From positions 1-60,424 of the forward strand of contig VXMF01000026.1 in assembly GCA_009841225.1 (NCBI GenBank): DNA of 60,424 nucleotides. Direction: 5' to 3'. A program made the position numbers and the translations under genes. The notes beneath the pieces were generated by a model, which ran no database searches, was not told the origin of the DNA, and was given only the letters and a program-made list of their open reading frames with translations. Positions within the stretch are counted from its first letter, which is position 1. Every line of letters begins with the position of its first letter. Source of the stretch: Terriglobia bacterium. Lineage in GTDB: Bacteria; Acidobacteriota; Terriglobia; Bryobacterales; UBA6623. Of the stretch, positions 51,712-59,219 are shown one piece after another.

Positions 51712-54146
51712 TGCGCTCGCCGGCCTCGAGCGCGGCCTCGGCCGAATACTGCCAGATCGCCCTCCCAGTCCCGCTGGACCGGACATTTACCTACTTGGTG
51801 CCCGAGGGGCTGCGCGACCGGGAATTGGTCGGGTGCCGCGCGCTTGTCCCCTTCGGGCGGCGCAAGCATGTCGGCGTCGTGCTGTCTGTCGACCGCGTCG
51901 CCCCGGACTTTGAAGTCCGGCCCCTTGCCAAGCTGTTGGACGACAGCCCGGTGCTGAATTCCGAGTTGCGCGAACTGGCCAAGTGGGTGGCCGATTACTA
52001 CTGCACTCCCGTCGGTGAAGTCCTCAAGGCGATGCTTCCCCTGGGTGGAGAGACGCATTCGAAGAAGATGGTCTCGATCACCCCTGAGGGCGAAGCCGAG
52101 CTGGGCGCGCGGCTGTGGCCAAGCACGGCCGATGAAGAGGTGCTGGCGGCGCTGCTGCGCAAGCCGCTCACGCTCCAAGGCCTGTCAAGGAAGATCGCCG
52201 GCGGAGCCGATGCGGTGTGGCGCCTCCGCAGCCGCGGCTTGGTTGCGGTCGAGGAAGTTGTAGAGGAGCGCGACCCCACGATGGCGCGCGGGGCCGTTCT
52301 GTTGATCGAACTGGGGGACCCAGCCGCGGCACCTGCCAGACCGAAGGCGGCCGAGCGATGGCTTCTGGACTATTTGCGGCGCAATCCGGGCCGCCATGAT
52401 ATCCGGGCGCTGGCGATCGAGCGGTCTGACGCGGTTCCGACTGCGCGCAGGCTCTCGAAAGCCGGGTCGGTGCGGCTAGAGGTCGTTCATATGCCGCCGC
52501 ATTCCGGGCGATCTACGACCGAGCTGGAGCTGAATACGGCCCAGGAGAACGCCTTGGCCGAGATCCGGTCGGCGGTGGCCGCAGGGCGGTTTGCGACGTT
52601 CCTGCTCCATGGAGTGACCGGCTCGGGCAAGACCGAGGTCTACCTCAGGGCCATCGAGGAGGTGCTCGACCGAGGTCGCTCCGCATTGCTCCTGGTGCCC
52701 GAAATCGGGCTGACTCCCTCGGTCGCCTCGAATTTCTTCAGCCGTTTCGGCGACCGGGTGGCTGTGCTGCATAGCGGCCTGAGCGATCTTCAGCGAGCCG
52801 ACCAGTGGCGGCGCATCCAGTCTGGGAAGGGCCGCGTGGTGCTGGGCACGCGGAGCGCGGTCTTTGCTCCGTTGCGCGATCTCGGATTGGTGGTGGTGGA
52901 CGAGGAGCATGACGGCAGCTACAAGCAGGGCGAGGCCGCTCCGCGCTACAACGCCCGCGATGTCGCCATCGTCAGAGCTCGGGCGGCCGAGGCGGTCGTG
53001 GTGCTCGGCTCCGCCACGCCGGGCCTGGAGACACGCAGGAACGCCGAGCTGGGCAAGTACCGGCAGCTGTCTATGCCGGAGCGCATCCTGAAGCGGCCGC
53101 TGCCCGCCGTCCGCATGGTGGACATGCGGCGCGAGTTTGCGGAGGTGGGGCGGGCGCAGTTGTTCTCCCGCGAGCTTCAAGCGGCAGTCCGGGCGTGCCT
53201 GGAGCGCGACGAGCAGGCCATGATCTTCCTCAACCGGCGCGGATATTCGACCTATGTGCTTTGCCGCTCGTGTGGTGCGCCGGTAGTGTGTCCCAACTGC
53301 TCGGTCACGCTGACCTACCACAAGCGCGACCGCCAACTGCTGTGCCACTTCTGCGATCACGGCGAACCCGTGCCGTCCGTGTGCGAGGACTGCGGCAAGG
53401 AGTACCTGGATTTTCAGGGCAGCGGATCGGAGCAAGTGGAAGACGCTCTGCGCCAGGCGTTCCCGGAAGCTCGTATCGCTCGCCTGGACCGCGACACGGT
53501 GCGAGGCCGAAATGCGTTCGAACGGATCCTGGGCTCGTTCAAGGACGGCGACTGCAATCTCTTGGTGGGGACCCAGATGATCGCGAAGGGCCACGACATT
53601 CCCAATGTCACGCTGGTCTGCGTCGTCAACGCCGATGTCGGACTCGGCATGCCGGATTTCCGCGCGGCGGAGCGCACGTTTCAGCTGCTCACCCAAGTGG
53701 CTGGCCGCGCAGGCCGCGGCGAAAAGCCCGGCGAGGTCTTGATTCAGACGGTGAATCCAGAGCACTACGCGGTCGAGCTGGCTGCAAGGCAGGACTACGA
53801 CGGCTTCTATGCGCGTGAGTCGGCCTTTCGGCGGGACCTTTGGTACCCGCCCTTTACGTCGATCGCGCTGATGCTGATCCGCAGCCCAAAGCTCCAAGAC
53901 GCGTTGGAAATGAGCCGCGATCTGGGCGAGCACCTCCAGCCAGTCCCAGAGGGCTTGACGCTGCTCGGGCCTGCATCGGCCCCCGTCGCAAAGTTGCGCA
54001 CAGAGTACCGGTTCCAATTCGTGGTCAAGTCCGCCAGTCGCAAGGGCCTCGCCCGCTTGCTGGCGAGCGCCCGCGCGTATGCGCTGGAGCGGCAATGGCC
54101 AGCGACGGCGCTGACCATCGACGTGGATCCTCTCAACTTCCTGTAG
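51711..54146 (+). CDS. priA: Primosomal protein N' (replication restart helicase PriA)
   Basis: An 811-residue 3'-5' helicase that reloads the replisome at stalled forks. The ATG at 51711 overlaps the TGA of the esterase gene. The N-terminal DNA-binding domain (ALPVPLDRTFTYLVPEGL) is followed by a helicase core with Walker A HGVTGSGKTEVYLRAIEE (about residue 304) and DEEH (397). The zinc-binding region has eight cysteines, in CRSCGAPVVCPNC and LCHFCDHGEPVPSVCEDCG, then GSGSEQVEDAL, LVGTQMIAKGHDIPNVTLV and VAGRAGRGEKPGEVLIQT. The end overlaps the convergent gene at 54133 by 14 nt. Confidence 0.97.
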   Translation: MRSPASSAASAEYCQIALPVPLDRTFTYLVPEGLRDRELVGCRALVPFGRRKHVGVVLSVDRVAPDFEVRPLAKLLDDSPVLNSELRELAKWVADYYCTPVGEVLKAMLPLGGETHSKKMVSITPEGEAELGARLWPSTADEEVLAALLRKPLTLQGLSRKIAGGADAVWRLRSRGLVAVEEVVEERDPTMARGAVLLIELGDPAAAPARPKAAERWLLDYLRRNPGRHDIRALAIERSDAVPTARRLSKAGSVRLEVVHMPPHSGRSTTELELNTAQENALAEIRSAVAAGRFATFLLHGVTGSGKTEVYLRAIEEVLDRGRSALLLVPEIGLTPSVASNFFSRFGDRVAVLHSGLSDLQRADQWRRIQSGKGRVVLGTRSAVFAPLRDLGLVVVDEEHDGSYKQGEAAPRYNARDVAIVRARAAEAVVVLGSATPGLETRRNAELGKYRQLSMPERILKRPLPAVRMVDMRREFAEVGRAQLFSRELQAAVRACLERDEQAMIFLNRRGYSTYVLCRSCGAPVVCPNCSVTLTYHKRDRQLLCHFCDHGEPVPSVCEDCGKEYLDFQGSGSEQVEDALRQAFPEARIARLDRDTVRGRNAFERILGSFKDGDCNLLVGTQMIAKGHDIPNVTLVCVVNADVGLGMPDFRAAERTFQLLTQVAGRAGRGEKPGEVLIQTVNPEHYAVELAARQDYDGFYARESAFRRDLWYPPFTSIALMLIRSPKLQDALEMSRDLGEHLQPVPEGLTLLGPASAPVAKLRTEYRFQFVVKSASRKGLARLLASARAYALERQWPATALTIDVDPLNFL

Positions 54147-54702
54147 CCGGGTCGGGCGGGTAGTCCGCCGATTCCGCTTGCCGGGCGCGCGACTGCTCGC
54201 GCACTTCCACCCAAGCCTCGAACACGGTGGGATTTTCCAGCCAGGCAGTCAGCCATCGGAATGTCTCCCGTTGCGCGCTGAGCTTGTTCGGGGAGCTGGC
54301 CCGTCTCAGCGCTAGATCGAGGTGGTCTTTGGTGCGCCGCACCACGCGGCGGACATCGCTTGCCCGCGACCGATCGCTGGCGCTGCAGTACTGGCGAGCG
54401 AGCTCAACCAATGATCGCTTGCAGGCGGCGAGGTCGCTTACCGGGATCTTCGTTCGCAGATCCACCGGCAATCCCCCGATCGCACGATCGACCTCCACGT
54501 TTGTCTCGAGCAGGATCGAGAGCAGGTAGCGGTCGGACGGCGGCTTGGGCCGTTTCGCATGGGCGAGCACGTGCCTGCGGATCCGGAGCAGTTCGCGGCG
54601 GTCCACCATTGCGGGCTTGCGCACGGCCAGATACTCGAGCACCGCGCCGCGCACGGACTGGCGCGCAGGCGAGGCCTCCGCCTCAGCGGAGTGACTGCTC
54701 AT
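54133..54702 (-). CDS. Conserved-looking helical protein of unknown function
   Basis: A 189-residue soluble protein, rich in Arg and Leu (SVRGAVLEYLAVRKPAMVDRRELLRIRRHVLAHAKRPKPPSD; KIPVSDLAACKRSLVELARQYC). It is predicted mostly helical, with a basic middle that may bind nucleic acid. Start at 54702 is inside mltG (20-nt overlap), so it is translated as part of the ruvX-mltG operon. Its end overlaps priA by 14 nt on the other strand. The family is not recognised. Confidence 0.65.
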   Translation of the reverse strand: MSSHSAEAEASPARQSVRGAVLEYLAVRKPAMVDRRELLRIRRHVLAHAKRPKPPSDRYLLSILLETNVEVDRAIGGLPVDLRTKIPVSDLAACKRSLVELARQYCSASDRSRASDVRRVVRRTKDHLDLALRRASSPNKLSAQRETFRWLTAWLENPTVFEAWVEVREQSRARQAESADYPPDPATGS

Positions 54703-55693
54703 GTCGGCGCAGCGCTTGGACGGCGAGGTTGTGGTCACGCAAGCGCGTCGAAAAAGTATGCCCCTGTCCGTGGCCGGGCTTGGCGCAGAAGAACAGATAG
54801 TCGCTCTCGTCGGGAGCGAATGCGGCATTGAGCGACATCAAGCCAGGATTCGCGATCGGCCCCGGCGGCAATCCGTCATGAACATATGTGTTGTAAGAGT
54901 GCGGATCGGACAGGTCGGAGAGATAGATCTTGCCGCGATAGCGCCCATCGAGCACTAGGCCGTAGATGATGGTGGGATCGCATTGCATGAGCATTCCGCG
55001 CTGCAAGCGATTGTGAAACACCGACGACACCAGGCCGCGCTCGTCAGCTTTCTCGGTCTCCTTCTCGATCATGGAAGCCAGCACCAGCGCGTCCCAGTCC
55101 GAGATCTCCGCCGTGCGCTGGCTGCGAGCCGCCGCGAGCGCGTCGCGAAATCCGGCAAGCATAGCATCGAGCAGGTCATGCACGGTGGATGTCTTGGCCA
55201 GGTTGTAGGTCTCTGGAAACAACAGGCCCTCCAACGTCGTCGCTTCGGGAAGGATGTCCTTGGCCAGGCCGGGATCCGCTGTCAGGGCAATGAACTCTTC
55301 CTTGGTGCTCAAGCCCTCGGAATCCACGATCTCGGCGATTTCGAATCGGTTCAGGCCCTCGGGAATCGTGAGCGGGTACAGGATCACCCTGCCTGAAGCC
55401 AGCTTCTCGAACGCTTCGGCGGCGGATATCGGCCTCTCGAACCCATACTCTCCGGCCATCAGCGTTGCGGATCGAGCCCACAGCCGCTCCCACAGGAAGC
55501 CCCACTTGGAGGCAATGACTCCAGCCCCTTCGAGCGTTTCGGCGATTTCCATCGACGTCAGGCCGCGCCCGATCTCGACCACGACGGGCTCTTCAAATGC
55601 GTCGCCAGGCCCTTCGTGGCCCGCGCCGCCGCAGCCGGCGGTCAGCAGGGCGGCCACTAGCACCGCGGCGGCGCTAGGACTGTCTCGCAGCAA
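54683..55693 (-). CDS. mltG: Endolytic transglycosylase MltG, lipoprotein form
   Basis: A 336-residue enzyme that cuts nascent peptidoglycan glycan strands. The N-terminus has a lipobox (AVLVAALLTAGCGG) in place of the usual transmembrane anchor, so it would be lipid-attached. A LysM-like region (VVVEIGRGLTSMEIAETLEGAGVIAS) is followed by the YceG/MltG core: PLTIPEGLNRFEIAE, LEGLLFPETYNLA, and the catalytic Glu in ALVLASMIEKETEKADERGLVSSVFHNRL, then MLMQCDPTIIYGL and YNTYVHDGLPPGPIANPG. TTG start at 55693, overlapping ruvX by 20 nt. Confidence 0.93.
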   Translation of the reverse strand: MLRDSPSAAAVLVAALLTAGCGGAGHEGPGDAFEEPVVVEIGRGLTSMEIAETLEGAGVIASKWGFLWERLWARSATLMAGEYGFERPISAAEAFEKLASGRVILYPLTIPEGLNRFEIAEIVDSEGLSTKEEFIALTADPGLAKDILPEATTLEGLLFPETYNLAKTSTVHDLLDAMLAGFRDALAAARSQRTAEISDWDALVLASMIEKETEKADERGLVSSVFHNRLQRGMLMQCDPTIIYGLVLDGRYRGKIYLSDLSDPHSYNTYVHDGLPPGPIANPGLMSLNAAFAPDESDYLFFCAKPGHGQGHTFSTRLRDHNLAVQALRRHEQSLR

Positions 55694-56087
55694 GGTAGCT
55701 CTCCAGAAGAAGCACGGCCGCTAGGCGGTCGATCTCGCCCGGGTCCTTCGGACGCGTCCCAAGCATACTCTCAGCCTCCCAGCTGGTCAGCCGCTCGTCC
55801 CACATCTCGACCGGGACTCCGGCGTGCCTGGCCAGCTGGAAAGCGAACCGTGCCGCTCGGCTCGATGAACCGCTCTTGGTGCCGTCGAGATGAAGCGGGT
55901 TGCCGACGATGACCGATTCGATATCGCGTTCCCGGATCAGGCCGATCAAGGCGTCGAGATCTTGGCGGTTGGTGGTGCGGACCAGCGTGCGCAGGCCGTG
56001 AGCGGCGATTCCGAGGCCGTCGCTGACGGCGATGCCGATGCGCCGCTTGCCCCAGTCCAGCGCCATCACCCGCATACGCCCAGTCAT
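55674..56087 (-). CDS. ruvX: Holliday-junction resolvase-like protein RuvX/YqgF
   Basis: A 137-residue RNase H-fold nuclease implicated in pre-16S rRNA processing. Its first active-site Asp is in MALDWGKRRIGIAVSDGLG; VIVGNPLHLDGTKSG and VEMWDERLTSWEAE supply the other conserved residues, and the end holds IDRLAAVLLLESYL. MTGRMRVM gives alternative starts at 56087 and 56075. It overlaps mltG and is the first gene of this operon, a pairing that is common in bacteria. Confidence 0.94.
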   Translation of the reverse strand: MTGRMRVMALDWGKRRIGIAVSDGLGIAAHGLRTLVRTTNRQDLDALIGLIRERDIESVIVGNPLHLDGTKSGSSSRAARFAFQLARHAGVPVEMWDERLTSWEAESMLGTRPKDPGEIDRLAAVLLLESYLAARQS

Positions 56088-56130
56088 CCAGTGTAAGGCG
56101 GACCCGGCCCGCCAGGTCTCTCTTGCGGCT

Positions 56131-57525
56131 CTAGCGGCGCATGTCTGCGATGGTCTTGTCCCAGGGTTGTGGCGGCAGAGGGTCGTATCTGGGCCTGGAA
56201 TCCTTTGCCGGCATCGACCTGACCACGGCGCTCAGCTTGGCGAGAGCCTTGCGGTGCTCCGGCTTGGCGCTGGCGCGCAGGTTGTTCTCTTCGCCGGGGT
56301 CGGCCTGCAAGTCGTACAATTCCCGGACTTCCGCTTCGTGGACGTGGATCTTGTAGCGCTTGTCCCGGATCACTCGCGGGGAGTAGTCCAGCCGACCCCG
56401 CACCCCTCGTTCGTCCAAGATGGCTGCGCCGAATCCCAGCGCCAGGATCCAGTTTCGCGGGCCGGCACGCCGCTTGCCCAGAATGACGTCGGCTATAGAC
56501 TTGCCGTCGATCTGGACTCCTTGGGGAAGGGCAGCGCCGGCCAGTTCGCAGAAGGTGGGCAGCAGATCCGAGAAGTCGGTCAGTTCAGCGGTCACGACGC
56601 CGGCGGGCACCAGGCCCGGACCGTTCACGATGAACGGCTGCCTGAGGCCGTTCTCGGTCAGCTTGTCCTTGCCGCCTCTCACGGCTCTGCCGTTCATCCT
56701 GCCGTGGATCCCTCCCGGCGTTCCGTTGTCGGTACTGAAGATCACGATCGTGTTGGAGCGGACGCCGGAGTCATCGAGCGCCTTGACCAGCCGGCCGACC
56801 AGGTAGTCGGTGTAGCGCACCATCGCCTTGTGCTTCTCGAGCTTGCTCTCGGCGAACGGCTCGTGAGGTGTCGCCACCAGCGGTCCGTGGGTCAGAGCCA
56901 TCGGGTAGTACAGGAACATCGGGCGGTCGCGGTGACGCTCGATGAAGTCCGTCAAGAAGTCGTTGAAGATGTCGGGGCCGAACTCCCCCGCGTACGTCCG
57001 GCTGCTCGACTTGCTGGTGTAGACGTACGGGTCCCAGTACCGTTCGTTGCTGGTGGGGTTGCCGCCCTCGCCTCCGGTCCAGACCGACCACTCATCGAAG
57101 CCGTGCCGGTTAAGGATGTTGGGCTGAACGCGGAAATCGTTGATTTGCCACTTGCCCGCGATCGCGGTCGCATAGCCAGCCTCACGCAGCAGGCGAGCCA
57201 CGGAGATGTTGTGCTCGGGGTCGAAATGGCAGCCCGCTCCCCACCGTGGCACGTCCCAGTGGTTCGTCCATCCGTGGCGAAACGGGTACTGGCCGGTCAG
57301 CAGCGTGACTCGCGTCGGCGTGCACTGCGGCATGGAGTAGGCGTTGCTGAAGCTCATGCCGCCCTGAGCGAGCTTGTCGATATTCGGAGTCTCGATGCCT
57401 TCGCCGCCGTAGCTGGAGATCCATTCCGGCCCCAGATCGTCCACCATGATGAAGACGATATTGGGAGGTGCCGCCCATACGGGAATGGCAAGCAGCAAGG
57501 TTGCGAAGCGGAGCACGGGTCCCAT
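56131..57525 (-). CDS. Sulfatase (arylsulfatase A-like), copy A of a tandem duplication
   Basis: A 464-residue secreted sulfatase. A signal peptide (LRFATLLLAIPVWA) precedes the metal ligands D29-D30 in IVFIMVDDLGPEW. The formylglycine motif is C68-T-P-T-R72, a Thr variant of the usual CxPSR. IFSTDNGTPGGIHG provides the second metal site. It is nearly identical to the gene at 59220, with which it shares a 349-bp block (56530-56878) of perfect identity. The two copies are separated by 1.7 kb that holds a toxin-antitoxin locus. The start at 57525 lacks a clear ribosome-binding site. Substrate unknown. Confidence 0.93.
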   Translation of the reverse strand: MGPVLRFATLLLAIPVWAAPPNIVFIMVDDLGPEWISSYGGEGIETPNIDKLAQGGMSFSNAYSMPQCTPTRVTLLTGQYPFRHGWTNHWDVPRWGAGCHFDPEHNISVARLLREAGYATAIAGKWQINDFRVQPNILNRHGFDEWSVWTGGEGGNPTSNERYWDPYVYTSKSSSRTYAGEFGPDIFNDFLTDFIERHRDRPMFLYYPMALTHGPLVATPHEPFAESKLEKHKAMVRYTDYLVGRLVKALDDSGVRSNTIVIFSTDNGTPGGIHGRMNGRAVRGGKDKLTENGLRQPFIVNGPGLVPAGVVTAELTDFSDLLPTFCELAGAALPQGVQIDGKSIADVILGKRRAGPRNWILALGFGAAILDERGVRGRLDYSPRVIRDKRYKIHVHEAEVRELYDLQADPGEENNLRASAKPEHRKALAKLSAVVRSMPAKDSRPRYDPLPPQPWDKTIADMRR

Positions 57526-58460
57526 GGCGGTGATTTCCAGCGTAACCCGATTCGGTTGTGGAGATGTTGTCGCCGAGGCGAGATGTTGCGCGCACGCCGC
57601 GCTCCGCGCCGTCCGAAACGACGCGTTTCAGGTGTGCTGCTGATCGGAATGGCCGTAGCCGAGAGAACAGACCAGGGGCCCTGCCCGGACTCGCCGCAAC
57701 CCGGCTGACACCGAATTGCTAGCGCTTGGGTCCGCCAGATCGATGAGCGCCTTCCCGAACTCGATTGCCAGAAGGGCCAGCCACATCTCGCAACCGAGAG
57801 ATTGTGGATCCTCGCTTCGATCGGGTTGATATCGAACTCTTCGGGCGCATCGGCGGCAAGATCGTCGCCGCCAAGCGCGTGCGCCAACCCATCGGCGCGG
57901 TTATGAGGTGGGCCATCACCCAGGGCCTGTTCTTGGACACCCCGGAGGCAAGTTTCCCGCATGTGCTCTGGATCGCTACAGAGCCATCCGCCGTTCCATA
58001 CGGCCGCTACATCGCCGTGGTCTCAGTTTCGACAGCGTTTCAGCAACTGATGTACGTGGTCTCTTGGAGGTGTTGCGTCATCCCCTTGAAGTGATCTTGC
58101 ATCTTCTCCAGCGTCAGGCTCTTGCTCGTTCCAAGTTTGACAGCGATCGACTGAAACTGTTCTTTACGGGCGGCGACATCGAGCCGTTTCCAAGATCCTT
58201 CGCGCGGATCTCCAGGGGTACCGTTCCGCGAGAAGTGGAGACTGCCCCTCTCCAGAACGCCGTTGAGCTTCGGAGCATCGATCTAGCGTCACACCTTGAT
58301 GTTCCAGTCGTGTGGCTGGAGCGGTTTCATCGCCTCGTGTTCTGTGTTGGCGGCCGCTACAGCGTCGAGCCATACGCCGCCGTTGGGTCCAAGACGCGCT
58401 TCCACGGGCGCAGTGCGCATGTCCTCTCCGAGCAAAGGGGCAGGGAGGAGGCAAGCGACA
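57526..58460. other. 935 nt between sulfatase copy A and the antitoxin, probably decayed sequence
   Basis: Long frames exist on both strands but none matches a family I know. On the minus strand a protein-like reading (LKLFF-opposite frame, giving KMQDHFKGMTQHLQETTYIS near 58045-58110) is preceded in the same frame by two stops at about 58285-58295, after LQPHDWNIKV. This could be a degraded gene. On the plus strand 57908-58552 is open but composed like an antisense frame. I leave it unassigned. Confidence 0.35.
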
Positions 58461-58802
58461 TCAGCCGCGCGCCGGCGCGCCGCGCGCGTCCGCTTCCGAC
58501 TCGAACGCCACTTCGGCACGCAGCCTCAGGCCCAGCGCGCCAACGACCCTGAGGACGGTTTCGAAGGTCGGATTGCGCTCCCCGGAGAGCGCCTTGTAGA
58601 GGCTCTCGCGGGACAGGCCGGCGTCCGTCGCCACCTGCGCGATTCCCCGCGCGCGGGCGATGTCGCCCAGCGCCTTGGCTACGAACGCGGCATCGCCCTC
58701 CGCTGCCTCGATGGACGCTTCCAGATACGCGGCCATTTCCTCGCGAGTGCGAAGGTGCTCGGCAACGTCGTAGGGCACTGTAGCGGTCTTTGGCATGGTC
58801 AT
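58461..58802 (-). CDS. HigA-type antitoxin (addiction-module antidote)
   Basis: A 113-residue protein. TVPYDVAEHLRTREEMAAYLEASIEAAEGDAAFVAKALGDIARARG is followed by a helix-turn-helix (IAQVATDAGLSRESLYKALSGERNPTFETVLRVVGALGL). This is the typical antidote paired with RelE/HigB-like toxins of the Gp49 type. The ATG at 58802 is preceded by AGGTGA at 6-nt spacing, so it can be made alone. Yet no stop separates it from the upstream toxin frame: the codon where toxins of this type usually end reads CAG, one base from TAG. Toxin and antitoxin would thus also be fused. It should repress its own promoter. Confidence 0.88.
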   Translation of the reverse strand: MTMPKTATVPYDVAEHLRTREEMAAYLEASIEAAEGDAAFVAKALGDIARARGIAQVATDAGLSRESLYKALSGERNPTFETVLRVVGALGLRLRAEVAFESEADARGAPARG

Positions 58803-59102
58803 GGTCTTCACCTGCAGGTTTCTCGCCAGCCGCAGGGCCACATCGATGTCGTCGCTCTGGGTGCGCTTGTCGCCGCCCGCGAGCAGTACGATGACTGTGC
58901 GATCCTGCCTCTCAAAATACACCCGGTAGCCCGGTCCGTAGTCGATCCGCATCTCCGAAACGCCTTCGCCCACCGGCCTCACGTCACCCGGGTTGCCCAT
59001 CGCCAGCCGCTCGACCCGAACGAGCACGCGGGCGCGAGCGCGGACATCCCTCAAGCCGTCCAGTCAACTGGCGTAGGCCTCTGTCCTGCGGACTTCCAGC
59101 AC
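58803..59102 (-). pseudogene. HigB/RelE-type toxin with a premature TGA, in frame with the antitoxin
   Basis: The toxin reads from GTG 59102: VLEVRRTEAYAS, then TGA (59066-59064), then LDGLRDVRARARVLVRVERL, LAMGNPGDVRPVGEGVSEMR, IDYGPGYRVYFERQ and VIVLLAGGDKRTQ. This is the whole of a Gp49-like/RelE toxin (killer protein of the addiction module) except that the TGA stands where relatives have Trp (..WLxxLRDxRARARI). One TGG-to-TGA change would explain it. A TTG at 59054 could restart translation and give a toxin missing 16 residues. Downstream the frame runs into the antitoxin without a stop. Likely inactive, with the antitoxin retained. Confidence 0.82.
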
Positions 59103-59109
59103 CCGTCCG

Positions 59110-59138
59110 ATGTAGCCAGCAGGCTACACAGCAGTCAA
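59110..59138 (-). promoter_or_regulatory. Toxin-antitoxin promoter with overlapping palindromic operator
   Basis: On the minus strand TTGACT (59138-59133), a 17-nt spacer and CTACAT (59115-59110) form a good sigma-70-like promoter; GTG 59102 is 7 nt after the -10. A perfect palindrome, TGTAGCC-AGCA-GGCTACA (59111-59128), covers the -10 and part of the spacer. Binding of the antitoxin there would block the promoter, the classic way such operons are autoregulated. Confidence 0.6.
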
Positions 59139-59190
59139 TCCCCGCTTTGCCGTCCTCGAACCGGACACTAGCGTTGCACTGTCTAACGTT

Positions 59191-59196
59191 TGTCAA
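59191..59196 (-). promoter_or_regulatory. Isolated TTGACA upstream of the toxin-antitoxin promoter
   Basis: A perfect minus-strand TTGACA with no convincing -10 at 16-18 nt (GCTAGT at 18 nt, TAGTGT at 20 nt). It could be a second, weaker promoter or chance. Confidence 0.25.
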
Positions 59197-59219
59197 CGCC
59201 TCTAGATCCCTTTTCGGCT

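Noticed and set aside
52476..54095. Minus-strand open frame of about 540 codons opposite priA
   Set aside because: Shadow of priA caused by high third-position G+C.
56032..57708. Plus-strand open frame of about 558 codons opposite sulfatase copy A
   Set aside because: Antisense of a clear sulfatase in a G+C-rich genome; no family resemblance and no sensible start.
57908..58552. Plus-strand open frame of 214 codons between sulfatase A and the antitoxin
   Set aside because: Overlaps the end of the antitoxin gene on the opposite strand, no family match, and composition typical of an antisense frame.
59064..59066. TGA in the toxin as a selenocysteine or recoded codon
   Set aside because: Relatives have Trp, not Cys, at this place and there is no sign of a SECIS hairpin just after; other genes here use TGA as a normal stop.
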